Assembly (NCBI GenBank): GCA_018970945.1
Contig: JAGWVJ010000007.1
Coordinates: forward strand, 1 to 64,000
From: Cyanobacteria bacterium REEB417
Lineage (GTDB): Bacteria; Cyanobacteriota; Cyanobacteriia; PCC-6307; Cyanobiaceae
Direction of reading: 5' to 3'
DNA: 64,000 nt
Below are positions 43,454-51,300 of the stretch, piece by piece. Every line of letters begins with the position of its first letter. The stretch's first letter is position 1. Under the pieces are notes generated by a model. The model did no database searches, was not told the DNA's origin, and worked only from the letters and a program-made list of their open reading frames with translations. The position numbers and the translations under genes were made by a program.

Positions 43454-44619
43454 ATGGCCCCGGCCTGCTGGCGCAGAGCCACCGCCTCGCCGTGGCGGCC
43501 CTGGGTCTGCAACAGGCTGATGGCCTGCACAAATCCGGCGCGGGCCCCGTCGATCTCGCCGCCCAGCAGCAGGGCCACCGCCAGGTTCTGATGGGTTTCG
43601 GGGTGATCGGGCTCGAGGCTCAGGCTGCGGCGGTAGGCGTGGATGGCCTCGCCGAGGCGACCGCGGCGCCGCTCGATCAGACCCAGACTGCGCCACGGCA
43701 GCGCCAGCTCGGGTGCCGCCTCAGCGCCGCCGCTGACCAGGGCAGCGGCCTCCTCCAGGTTGCCGTGTTCCAGCAGCAGGGCGGCCAGGTTGAGGCGGGC
43801 CGCCAGGGTCAGCCGCGGGGGCAGCGGCAGCTCCAGGGCCTGGCGGTACAGCGTCTCAGCTGTTCGGCCGTCTTCGGCCAGGGCCAGGTGCAGCAGCAGC
43901 TCATAGCGCTCGGGATGGGCCTCGCTCGGGCATTGGGCCAGCCCCTGGCGCAGCAGGGCGATGCCGCGCTCACGCTGCCCCTCGCTGATCTCGAGGGCCC
44001 CCAGCTTGGCGGCGGCATAGGCATCGCCGGGACGCTCGGCCAGCTCGGCCTCCATTGCAGCCCGCAGCTGCCGGGCCTTCTGGCCGCTGGCCAGCAGTTC
44101 GGGGCGGTAGCCGTCATGCAGCAGGGCCGGCACCGGGCAGTCGGCGATCCGCCAGTGGGGTTCCCGCTCCAGCAGAGCCCCGACGCTGTCGTCGACCATG
44201 GCGTGGTAGCGGCGGCTCCAGCTGATCTGAGGGTGGCGGCGAAACAGGCGACTCACATTGGAGTAGGGGGCCTGCGCCGCCCCGAGTTCATGGCGCAGCA
44301 GGTTGATCAGCAGCAGATCGGGATCGGCCATCAACTGCCGCAGTGGCTCGCGGGCCTGGTCGCAGAGCACCTCATCGGCATCGAGCACCAGCACCCAGTC
44401 GCCGCTGACGTGCGACAGGGCCGTGTTGCGGGCCGGGCCGAAGTCGCCTGGCCAGGGCACGTGGTGCACCACGGCGCCACAGCGTTCGGCAATGGCCACG
44501 GTGTCGTCACTGGACCCGGTGTCGACCAGCACCATCTCGTCGACGAATCCCGTCACCGAGGCCAGGCAGCGCTCCAGCCGCTCGGCTTCGTCGCGCACGA
44601 TCATCGAGAGGCTGAGCAT
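43435..44619 (-). CDS. GT2 glycosyltransferase fused to TPR domain
   Basis: 394 residues. The N-terminal GT2 domain of the WaaE-like kind has LSLSMIVRDEAERLERCLAS, MVLVDTGSSDDTVAIAERCG and DWVLVLDADEVLCDQAREPL (DxD). From about residue 190 it becomes tetratricopeptide repeats (PGDAYAAAKLGALEISEGQR; GLIERRRGRLGEAIHAYRRS; HPETHQNLAVALLLGGEIDG). The ATG at 44619 is the family start; a longer open frame upstream is a shadow of nagZ. It may glycosylate envelope polysaccharide or protein; the target is unknown. Confidence 0.88.
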   Translation of the reverse strand: MLSLSMIVRDEAERLERCLASVTGFVDEMVLVDTGSSDDTVAIAERCGAVVHHVPWPGDFGPARNTALSHVSGDWVLVLDADEVLCDQAREPLRQLMADPDLLLINLLRHELGAAQAPYSNVSRLFRRHPQISWSRRYHAMVDDSVGALLEREPHWRIADCPVPALLHDGYRPELLASGQKARQLRAAMEAELAERPGDAYAAAKLGALEISEGQRERGIALLRQGLAQCPSEAHPERYELLLHLALAEDGRTAETLYRQALELPLPPRLTLAARLNLAALLLEHGNLEEAAALVSGGAEAAPELALPWRSLGLIERRRGRLGEAIHAYRRSLSLEPDHPETHQNLAVALLLGGEIDGARAGFVQAISLLQTQGRHGEAVALRQQAGAMVKLNG

Positions 44620-44632
44620 CGCGGCTGGGTAT

Positions 44633-46294
44633 TCAGTCGGTGAAGTCCCTGCAGACATCGTTGTCGGCCCCAGTGTCGCCGAAACCCGGGCCCAGGCCCA
44701 GGCTCTGCAGGGCCAGGGTCTGGGCCTGGGGCATCTGGCCGGGGCTGTAGGCCGCCGGGATCCGAGGTTCGAGCACCGTCTGCAGGCTCTGCCACAGGTA
44801 GGGGCTGCCGTAGACAACCAGCCCCGCCAGCCGCCCTAGCCGCTGCAGCTGCATCACCACCTCGGCCCAGGGTTCGCGGGCGGCGCTGGAGCCGCGGAAC
44901 GGATTCCCCCGCACAAACAGCTGCAGCAGCACCGCCCCCGCGCCCAGTGCGGCCAGGTTCAACGGTGCCTCGGGCGCATCGCTCCAGGGGCTGGGGCTGC
45001 GGGGCTCCAGCAGCACAGCCCTGAAGCCCTGGTCCGCCGGCAGCTCCAGCGCCGGCATCCGGGGCACCGCCTGGGGCGCCTGCAGGCAGCTCTCCAGACG
45101 AATCAGATTGATGCCTGGGGCGCCGGCCAGGCGGCCCCCTTGGCGCTGCAGGCTCAGCTCCAGCACCGCCTGGGCCAGCTGGGTGTCGGGTTCCAGATGC
45201 TCGGGGTTGGCTGCCGTGGGGCTTTGCTGCTCGTAGACGCGCTGCAGCGCCCGCTGGCGCCGTTGGGCACTGATCGCGAGTTGCTGGTGGCTCAGGCGTC
45301 CGCTGGCCACGGCAGCGGCGATGGCGGCGAGGGCGGCCCGGGCATCGGCCGGCATCAGCACCAGATCGGCTCCGGCTTCAAGCGCCAGCACCGCCGCCTC
45401 GCCGGCCCCGTAGCGCTGGCTGATCGCCTCCATCACCAGCGCGTCGGTGACCACCAGGCCGTCAAACCCCAGCTGCCCCCGCAGCAGGTCGGTGAGCACC
45501 GTCTTCGAGAGGGTGGCGGGGCGCTCGGCGTCGAGGGCAGGCAGCATCAGGTGGGCCGTCATCACCGCTGCGACTCCGGCGTCGATGCAGGCCGCAAAGG
45601 GCGGCAGCTCCACGTCGGCCAGCCGCTGGTGGCTGTGGTGCAGCACCGGCAGCGCCAGGTGCGAATCGACACTGGTGTCGCCGTGGCCTGGAAAGTGCTT
45701 GGCGCAGCCCAGCACCCCTTCGGCCTGCAGCCCCGTGCTGAAGGCCCGGGTGAGGGCGCTGACCACCGCGGGGGTCTCACCCCAGGCCCGCACGTTGATC
45801 ACAGGATTGGCGGGGTTGTTGTTGACATCGCACACGGGCCCCAGCACCCAGTTGAGCCCCAAGGCCCGGGCCTCGCGGCCGGTGCAGCGTCCATAGCGGT
45901 GGGCCAGCGCCACGGCCTGATCGGGATTGCGGGCATGCAGCTGGCCCAGGCTCAGCGGTGGTGGCAGCCAGCTGGCCCCTTCAAAGCGCTGGCCGACCCC
46001 CTCTTCGACGTCGGCACAGAGCAGCAGCGGCCCCCAGGCCCAGCCCTGCAGCTGCCGGCAGCGCAGGCTGAGCTCGGCGGCGCTGCCCCCCAGCAGGATT
46101 ACCCCGCCCACACCCAGCTTCAGCAGCGATTCGAGCTCGCCATTGGACAGCTCCCACTGGGGGTAGCGCCGCTGGCCATCGAGTAGGTGACCGCTGGCGC
46201 GGATCACCAGCAGGGAGGCGATCAGGGCTTCGAGCTCACCATTCCCGCAGGCCCCGGACGTCACGATCCCGTCAGGCACGATTCCCTCAGTCAC
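44633..46294 (-). CDS. nagZ: Glycoside hydrolase family 3, beta-N-acetylhexosaminidase (NagZ-like)
   Basis: About 553 residues. The NagZ signature [20 protein letters not shown] carries the catalytic His/Asp loop, and the nucleophile region is [40 protein letters not shown] is the first barrel strand region. It should remove GlcNAc from muropeptides during wall recycling. The C-terminal ~200 residues form an extra domain beyond the single-domain E. coli enzyme. The start is uncertain: GTG 46294 (chosen) or TTG 46303. Both lie within rbfA. The first codons include a 15-bp duplication (EGIVPDGIV). Confidence 0.88.
   Translation of the reverse strand: MTEGIVPDGIVTSGACGNGELEALIASLLVIRASGHLLDGQRRYPQWELSNGELESLLKLGVGGVILLGGSAAELSLRCRQLQGWAWGPLLLCADVEEGVGQRFEGASWLPPPLSLGQLHARNPDQAVALAHRYGRCTGREARALGLNWVLGPVCDVNNNPANPVINVRAWGETPAVVSALTRAFSTGLQAEGVLGCAKHFPGHGDTSVDSHLALPVLHHSHQRLADVELPPFAACIDAGVAAVMTAHLMLPALDAERPATLSKTVLTDLLRGQLGFDGLVVTDALVMEAISQRYGAGEAAVLALEAGADLVLMPADARAALAAIAAAVASGRLSHQQLAISAQRRQRALQRVYEQQSPTAANPEHLEPDTQLAQAVLELSLQRQGGRLAGAPGINLIRLESCLQAPQAVPRMPALELPADQGFRAVLLEPRSPSPWSDAPEAPLNLAALGAGAVLLQLFVRGNPFRGSSAAREPWAEVVMQLQRLGRLAGLVVYGSPYLWQSLQTVLEPRIPAAYSPGQMPQAQTLALQSLGLGPGFGDTGADNDVCRDFTD
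46262..46291. repeat. Imperfect 15-bp tandem repeat at the nagZ start
   Basis: CACGATCCCGTCAGG (46262-46276) and CACGATTCCCTCAGT (46277-46291) share 12 of 15 bases. They encode the [10 protein letters not shown] repeat at the nagZ N-terminus, and the second unit covers the rbfA stop codon. Confidence 0.8.
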
Positions 46295-46688
46295 TGAAGG
46301 CAAGGCCGCCTTCGCCCGGTTCGCCCTTCTGCTCGCGTTCAGCTTCGAGCTTGTTGAGCAGGCTCAGCACCGTGGTGCCGTGCTCGAGGCCGCGATCTAG
46401 CACGAACACCACCTCGGGGGTGCGGCGCATCTTGAGACGCCGGCTCAGCTCGCCTTTGACAAAGGGCGCCGCTGAGCGCAGTCCGGCCAGGGCCTGCTGC
46501 GGGGCATCACCGCTGCCGTAGACACTCACGAAGATCTTGCAGTGCTGCAGATCGCCTGCCACGTCGACATGGGTGATGCTCACCATGCCCTGGCTGACCC
46601 GCTCGTCCTTGATGCCACTGAGCAGCAACTCGCTCACTTCGCGGCGGATCAGGGCCGCCACCCGCTCGACCCGTCGGCCCTGTGCCAT
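46287..46688 (-). CDS. rbfA: 30S ribosome-binding factor RbfA
   Basis: A 133-residue KH-fold ribosome maturation factor needed for 16S 5'-end processing and cold growth. [40 protein letters not shown] and [20 protein letters not shown] are clear family motifs. Neighbours: a DUF751 gene 3 bases upstream on the same strand, nagZ overlapping downstream. Confidence 0.95.
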   Translation of the reverse strand: MAQGRRVERVAALIRREVSELLLSGIKDERVSQGMVSITHVDVAGDLQHCKIFVSVYGSGDAPQQALAGLRSAAPFVKGELSRRLKMRRTPEVVFVLDRGLEHGTTVLSLLNKLEAEREQKGEPGEGGLAFSD

Positions 46689-46691
46689 GGC

Positions 46692-46898
46692 TTATGTCAA
46701 CGGTGCTGTGCTCACCATGGCATGCAGCACCAGTGACAGGCTGATCAGGCCACTGACGCCTGCGCCGATCAGGGCGATCGCTGTGACCGGATTGCTGGCC
46801 CGAGCGGCCAGGGGTTCAAACACCGAATTGGCCACCCCCAGACCAAAGGCGACCAGATAACGCGGGTAACGCGTCACATTCAGAAAGAAGTCCTTCAT
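46692..46898 (-). CDS. DUF751 family small membrane protein
   Basis: A 68-residue protein beginning MKDFFLNVTRYPRYLVAFGL, continuing GVANSVFEPLAARASNPVTA, with two hydrophobic segments, typical of the cyanobacterial/chloroplast DUF751 family of unknown function. The ATG at 46898 fits the family; 17 further codons upstream look unrelated. rbfA begins three bases after its stop. Confidence 0.87.
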   Translation of the reverse strand: MKDFFLNVTRYPRYLVAFGLGVANSVFEPLAARASNPVTAIALIGAGVSGLISLSLVLHAMVSTAPLT

Positions 46899-46947
46899 CG
46901 TCGCCTGGTCTCCCTGGCTACTCTGCCGCCCTTGAGGTCCTGTTGGC

Positions 46948-47637
46948 ATGCAGCTGCATCAGTTTCGTCAGTCCCCCTTCTGCGAGAAGGTCCGGCTGAT
47001 GCTGGCCTTCAAGGGGCTCGAGCACGAGATTGTCGAAGTCACGCCCGGCGTTGGCCAGATCAACCTGTTCAAGCTGTCGGGGCAGCGTCAGGTGCCCGTG
47101 CTGGTGGATGGCGAAACCGTCATCGCCGATTCCACCGCGATCGCCCTGCACCTGGAGCGCGAGCATCCCCAGCCGCCGCTGCTGCCGGCGGACCCTGAAC
47201 TGCGCGCCCGGGCGCTGCTCCTCGAAGATTGGGCCGATACCGCCCTTGCCTCCGGTGTGCGGTTGGCCCTGGTGCAGGCCGCGGCCGGAGATCCGGCGTT
47301 GCGGGCCGTGTTGTTGCCGGCGGCCACGCCCAATCCGCTGAAGCAGCTGGTGGCGGCCGTGCCCGCCGGCCTCGGCGGCCTTGCCGAGGCCCTGGGCGAA
47401 TCGCTGCTCGGCAGTGGCGAACGACTCCAGTTGCAGCGCAGCCTGGAGAATCTGCAGACCCTGGTCAGCCTGCAGCCCTATCTGGTGGGCCCGTCACTGA
47501 GCCTGGCCGATCTGGCGGTGGCGGCCCAGCTGTCGTGGCTGCGGCCCCAGGGCCTGGTGGTGCCGGGTCTGGGCGACAACCCGCTGCTTGAGCCGTTGTT
47601 CAGCTGGCGTGATCGCCTGGTGCAGCGACTGGTGTGA
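46948..47637 (+). CDS. Glutathione S-transferase family protein
   Basis: A 229-residue cytosolic GST-fold protein. The thioredoxin-like half starts MQLHQFRQSPFCEKVRLMLA with a CxxK-type site (SPFCEKV, Cys followed by Glu-Lys), and RQVPVLVDGETVIADSTAIA contains the cis-Pro and glutathione-binding Asp-Ser. The helical half is longer than average. The sequence SPFCEKVR is typical of GSTs acting in redox or detoxification; the substrate is unknown. Its end overlaps the convergent DUF6816-like gene by 38 bases. Confidence 0.88.
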   Translation: MQLHQFRQSPFCEKVRLMLAFKGLEHEIVEVTPGVGQINLFKLSGQRQVPVLVDGETVIADSTAIALHLEREHPQPPLLPADPELRARALLLEDWADTALASGVRLALVQAAAGDPALRAVLLPAATPNPLKQLVAAVPAGLGGLAEALGESLLGSGERLQLQRSLENLQTLVSLQPYLVGPSLSLADLAVAAQLSWLRPQGLVVPGLGDNPLLEPLFSWRDRLVQRLV

Positions 47638-48262
47638 GCGTCAGCTGCCAATGGGCGCTGCGCAGTGGTTCCGCCGCCACTCCTGAGGACGGGGAGGCAT
47701 AGGTGGCCTGCCATTGCTCCCCGTCGATGCTGCCGTCGTTTTGCAGCCGGTAGCGGCTGAGGGTTTCGATGCGGCTGATCCGGGGCGGTGCACCGGGTTG
47801 GTGCAGCACCTGCAGCGCCAGTTCATCGGCCAAGAACTCGGCCCCGGTCGCTGGAGCTTCACTGCGCCGTGCCACCACGGTCGATTCGAGCAGCAGGTCG
47901 TCTTTGAGGGCGGCCAGCTGACGGTTGGGGTTGGCCGGGTCGTTGTCGACCCTCAGCAGCGCGTCGCCCAGCACCGCCCGGCCCACCGAGGCGGCGTTGA
48001 AGGCCCGCTCACCCACCACCGTGCCATCGGCGCGCGGCGCGAACCGCACTGGGTAGGTGCCGTCGTCGCTGCTGACGATCCAGGAGCCGGCAAACCAGCT
48101 GGGGTACACCAGATCGGCCCTGCCGCTCGGCCGCAGCGGGGCCGGCAGATGCCAGTCGGGCCAGCTGGCGGCCCGCCCTGGCAGCACAATCGCTGGCAGC
48201 ACGTTGAGCGGCAGCACGGTCAGCAGCAGGGCCAACATGGATCCCATCAGAGCCATCGTCAT
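47600..48262 (-). CDS. Exported conserved protein resembling DUF6816
   Basis: A 220-residue protein with an N-terminal hydrophobic signal (about residues 4-30), then DLVYPSWFAGSWIVSSDDGT, a lipocalin-like opening strand seen in a cyanobacterial and plastid-lumen family I believe is DUF6816. Further parts: VVGERAFNAASVGRAVLG and the end HWQLTLTPVAAPGDHAS. It is probably lumenal or periplasmic. The family name is from memory and unverified. Its start codon overlaps the divergent CRR7-like start within CATG. Confidence 0.72.
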   Translation of the reverse strand: MTMALMGSMLALLLTVLPLNVLPAIVLPGRAASWPDWHLPAPLRPSGRADLVYPSWFAGSWIVSSDDGTYPVRFAPRADGTVVGERAFNAASVGRAVLGDALLRVDNDPANPNRQLAALKDDLLLESTVVARRSEAPATGAEFLADELALQVLHQPGAPPRISRIETLSRYRLQNDGSIDGEQWQATYASPSSGVAAEPLRSAHWQLTLTPVAAPGDHAS

Positions 48263-48524
48263 GTCTGATCCGCTGCTGCGTGAGCTCGATCATTACGTGG
48301 TGCTCGAGCCCGGTGGGGCCGAGCGCATTCTCAGCGCCGACGAGACCCTGCACTGGCTGGTCGGCCGGCTCGACACCCTGGCCGAGCCGCCGGCCGACCT
48401 GCGCCACCTGGCCGGGACCGGGCAACGGGCCCAGCGCCTGCTCGAGACGGCCTGTGAACTGGAGCTCGAGCCGGGTCTGGTGGTGCAGTGGTTTGCAGTG
48501 CGGCTGGAGCCGCCGGGGGGCTGA
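48261..48524 (+). CDS. CRR7 (chlororespiratory reduction 7) family protein
   Basis: An 87-residue protein: ELDHYVVLEPGGAERILSAD, ETLHWLVGRLD and LLETACELELEPGLVVQWFA followed by VRLE match the small CRR7 family. In plants, CRR7 is needed to build chloroplast NDH. The cyanobacterial role is less clear; possibly NDH-1 assembly. The ATG at 48261 shares bases with the divergent gene's ATG, so its promoter must lie in that gene's coding region. No ribosome-binding site is obvious. Confidence 0.8.
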   Translation: MSDPLLRELDHYVVLEPGGAERILSADETLHWLVGRLDTLAEPPADLRHLAGTGQRAQRLLETACELELEPGLVVQWFAVRLEPPGG

Positions 48525-48535
48525 GGCGGGCGGGC

Positions 48536-49180
48536 TCAATTGAACGACTGCAGCAGTTGGCCGTCGCTGTCCTGCAGCACCACGCCGCCCTCGGGGGGGG
48601 CACCGCGGCTCTTGAGAATCCCTGGAAGGGCCTCCAGCACCAGCGCGGCCACGGTGGCGGGCGATTCATCGCTCTGGCAGATCTGCAGGTCGGCCTGGTG
48701 GTACAGCGGCCTGCGTTCCTGCAGCAGCGCCTGCAGCCGGGCTTCCCGGTCGTCGCCCTGCAGCAGGGGGCGTGGGGTCGGGTCGGCGCCGAGCCGAGCC
48801 AGCAGCAGCTCTGCCGGCGCGTCAAGCCAGATCACCACCCCCTGGCGCATGTGTCCCCAGTTCTCGGGACGGGTCACCACACCCCCGCCGGTGGCCACCA
48901 CAAGCGAGTGCCAGGTTGCGATCTGACCGATCACCGCGGTTTCGAGGTCGCGAAACCCGGCCTCGCCCTGCTCGGCGAAGAGCTGCGGGATCGGCCGACC
49001 GGCCACCGCTTCGATGGCGGTGTCGGCATCGACGAAGCGGTAGCCCAACGCATCGGCCAGCGGTCGCCCGACGGCACTCTTGCCGGCGCCCATCATGCCC
49101 ACCAGGTAGAGGTTGAGGCCTTCGAGGCGGCGGCGCAGCGCTGAGGCTTCAGAAGCGGCGTCGATCGGCTCGGCAGTCAC
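48536..49180 (-). CDS. aroK: Shikimate kinase
   Basis: A 214-residue kinase phosphorylating shikimate at O3 for aromatic amino acids. P-loop: NLYLVGMMGAGKSAVGRPLA; substrate Asp in YRFVDADTAIEAVAG; FRDLETAVIG and VVATGGGVVTRPENWGHM (GGG motif); lid Arg in PTPRPLLQG; late RRPLYHQADLQI. A C-terminal tail of ~35 residues (LKSRGAPPEGGVVLQDSDGQ) extends beyond the usual end. It is divergent from the PTPS gene with a 60-base spacer. Confidence 0.95.
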   Translation of the reverse strand: MTAEPIDAASEASALRRRLEGLNLYLVGMMGAGKSAVGRPLADALGYRFVDADTAIEAVAGRPIPQLFAEQGEAGFRDLETAVIGQIATWHSLVVATGGGVVTRPENWGHMRQGVVIWLDAPAELLLARLGADPTPRPLLQGDDREARLQALLQERRPLYHQADLQICQSDESPATVAALVLEALPGILKSRGAPPEGGVVLQDSDGQLLQSFN

Positions 49181-49240
49181 CAGGCGTGCTCGGCAGGGGT
49201 TCTGGGCACTTTCTAGGATGGCCGTTCTTCAAGGACGGCA

Positions 49241-50155
49241 ATGACGGCCCAAGGAGCCCCCCACGGCCGCGGCCGGCCCTGCCTGATCACCCGCCGCGCC
49301 CGGTTCAGCGCCAGCCATCTGTACTGGTTGCCCGAACTTTCGGACGACGACAACCGGGCCCGTTTCGGTCCCTGCAGTCAGGCCCCAGGCCATGGTCACA
49401 ACTACGAGCTGATCGTGGCGATGGCCGGGCCCCTCGATGCCAACGGCATGGTGCTCAACCTCTCGGAGGTCAAGCACGCCATCAAGTCCGAGATCACCGC
49501 CCAGCTCGACTTTCGCAGTCTCAACGGTGTGTGGCCCGAGTTTGACCTGGGCCTCCCCGGGGGCAGCCTGCCCACCACCGAGGCCCTGGCGCGGGTGATC
49601 TGGACCCGTCTGGTGACCCATCTGCCCGTGGTGGGCATCCGCCTTTACGAATCTGAAACCCTCTGGGCCGATGTCCTCGGCGACACCATGGAAGCTTTCG
49701 TCTCGATCCGAACCCACTTCGCCGCCGCCCACCGCCTGGCCCGCGAAGAGCTCTCCCAGGCCGACAATGAGGCCATCTATGGCAAGTGCGCCCGGCCCCA
49801 CGGCCATGGCCACAACTACCTGCTGGATGTGACCGTGCGCGGCCAGATCGAGCCGCGTACCGGCATGGTCTGTGATCTGGCGGCCCTGCAGCAGCTGGTC
49901 GAGGACCTGGTGGTCGAGCCGTTTGACCACACCTTCCTCAACAAGGATGTGCCCCACTTCGCCAGCTGTGTGCCCACCGCCGAGAACATCGCCCTGCACA
50001 TCGCCGACATCCTCAGCGCCCCGGTCGCTGCTACGGGTGCGCGTCTGCACAAGGTGCGTCTGCAGGAAAGCCCCAACAACGCCGCCGAGGTCTTTGCCGA
50101 GACTCCCCAGCTGGATTTGATGCCCCAGGCCCTGGAGGCTGCGCTGGTCTCCTGA
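49241..50155 (+). CDS. Tandem 6-pyruvoyl/6-carboxy-tetrahydropterin synthase (two PTPS domains)
   Basis: A 304-residue fusion of two PTPS/QueD-like domains. Domain 1 (~15-150): TRRARFSASHLYWLPELSDD, PCSQAPGHGHNYELIVAM, LDFRSLNG, RLYESETLWADV. Domain 2 (~155-295): IRTHFAAAHRLAREELSQAD, KCARPHGHGHNYLLDVTV, EPFDHTFLNKD, VRLQESPNNAAEV. Zn-binding His residues and the Cys are present in both. Domain 1 has Asp-Phe where domain 2 keeps the catalytic Asp-His pair, so domain 1 may be inactive. The product could be a queuosine or pterin-glycoside precursor; this is not decidable here. Confidence 0.9.
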   Translation: MTAQGAPHGRGRPCLITRRARFSASHLYWLPELSDDDNRARFGPCSQAPGHGHNYELIVAMAGPLDANGMVLNLSEVKHAIKSEITAQLDFRSLNGVWPEFDLGLPGGSLPTTEALARVIWTRLVTHLPVVGIRLYESETLWADVLGDTMEAFVSIRTHFAAAHRLAREELSQADNEAIYGKCARPHGHGHNYLLDVTVRGQIEPRTGMVCDLAALQQLVEDLVVEPFDHTFLNKDVPHFASCVPTAENIALHIADILSAPVAATGARLHKVRLQESPNNAAEVFAETPQLDLMPQALEAALVS

Positions 50156-50165
50156 GGGCGGTTCG

Positions 50166-50813
50166 TTGAGACCCCAGACGCGGCTGGTGCTGGCGATCAG
50201 CCTCGATGGTCGGCTGGCCCCGGCGCACGGGGGGCCTGCCCAGCTGGGCGGCAAGGGCGATCGCCGGGCGCTGGAGGAGGCCCTGACCTGGGCCGACGGC
50301 TGCCTGATCGGCGCCCAGACCCTGCGCCTGCACGGCAGCACCTGTCTGATCAAGGCCCCCGACCTGCAGCTGCAGCGTCGCAGCCAGGGGAGCGCGGCCC
50401 AACCGGTGGCGATCGTGGTCAGCCGCAGCGGTCAGCTGCCGCCTGAGCTGCCGTTCTTTGCCCAGCCCGTCGAGCGCTGGCTGTTGCAGCCCCCGGCAGG
50501 CTCCGGTCGGCCGCCGGGGTTCACCCGTCATCTGCCCTGGCGCGACTGGGCGCAGGCCCTCGCCGTGCTGGGGGAGCAGGGGCTTAGGCGCCTGGTGGTG
50601 CTGGGCGGAGCCCAGCTGGCTGCCGGTCTGCTGCAGGCCGACTGCATCGATGGGATGCAGCTCACCCTCTGCCCACGGCTGTTGGCAGGCCCCCACAGCT
50701 GGGTGCCTGCCGCCACCCGGCTGCCCCTCGGCCAGGCTGGCTGGCAGCTCGAGCACCAGCAGCACCTCGGCGACGGCGAGGTGCTGCTGCGCTACGGCCG
50801 CACTGCGCTGTAG
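50166..50813 (+). CDS. RibD C-terminal-domain (pyrimidine/pterin reductase-like) protein
   Basis: A 215-residue DHFR-like reductase domain without the RibD deaminase half. RLVLAISLDGRLAPAHGGPA, AQLGGKGDRRALEEALTWAD and the NADPH-site GLRRLVVLGGAQLAAGLLQA are family marks. It starts with TTG (50166) 10 bases after the PTPS gene, so the two probably act in one pterin or flavin-like pathway; a pterin reductase is an attractive but unproven idea. Its 3' end overlaps a convergent gene by 22 bases. Confidence 0.85.
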   Translation: MRPQTRLVLAISLDGRLAPAHGGPAQLGGKGDRRALEEALTWADGCLIGAQTLRLHGSTCLIKAPDLQLQRRSQGSAAQPVAIVVSRSGQLPPELPFFAQPVERWLLQPPAGSGRPPGFTRHLPWRDWAQALAVLGEQGLRRLVVLGGAQLAAGLLQADCIDGMQLTLCPRLLAGPHSWVPAATRLPLGQAGWQLEHQQHLGDGEVLLRYGRTAL

Positions 50814-51247
50814 CGCAGCAACAGCTCCCGCAGGGGCAGCTGGTCGAGGCTGCCGGCCTCCAGGCCCAGTTGCCGCGCCAGGCAGCGCTTGACCACCCGC
50901 TCGCTGTCGTCGCCGAACCGGCCGGCCAGCAGGTCGCTGATCACGCTCAGGCTCCTGCCGGAGCGATCGGTTTCCTCGATCAGGCAACGGCTGATGGGGG
51001 CGGCAATCGTCTGGCAGGGTGCCTGCAGCCGGGCCGCCAGCTCACCATCATTGCCGCCCGCCAACTGCCGCACGCAGGCCTCGCTCAGCCTCCACTCCAG
51101 CTGCGGCCGCAGCAGGTCCAGCACTGGCCGCAGCAGTGAGGCCTGGGCCCCACGGATCAGGACGACCTGAATCAGAACAACCTGAATCAATACCGTCTGC
51201 AGCAGGGTTGTCAGGGCCTGCAGCGGCCGGGCAGACCAATGGACCAT
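50792..51247 (-). CDS. Conserved-looking hypothetical protein
   Basis: About 151 residues, not recognised. The N-terminal part contains an amphipathic repeat VLIQVVLIQVVLIRGAQASL produced by 15-bp tandem repeats, then LRPQLEWRLSEACVRQLAGG, CQTIAAPISRCLIEETDRSG and VISDLLAGRFGDDSERVVKR with regular helical character. No signal peptide or metal motif. The start is uncertain: ATG 51247 (chosen) or earlier in the open frame up to 51310. Convergent with the RibD-like gene, divergent from the FemAB-like gene. Confidence 0.65.
   Translation of the reverse strand: MVHWSARPLQALTTLLQTVLIQVVLIQVVLIRGAQASLLRPVLDLLRPQLEWRLSEACVRQLAGGNDGELAARLQAPCQTIAAPISRCLIEETDRSGRSLSVISDLLAGRFGDDSERVVKRCLARQLGLEAGSLDQLPLRELLLRYSAVRP
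51156..51200. repeat. Degenerate 15-bp tandem repeat (three units)
   Basis: ATCAGGACGACCTGA (51156-51170), ATCAGAACAACCTGA (51171-51185), ATCAATACCGTCTGC (51186-51200). The first two share 13 of 15 bases; the third is diverged. It encodes the VLIQV periodicity of the hypothetical protein on the minus strand. Confidence 0.82.
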
Positions 51248-51300
51248 CGGGGCTGAAGCTCTGGTTAGTTTGGCCCGGCACCATCGCTGCCGGCCTGCCC

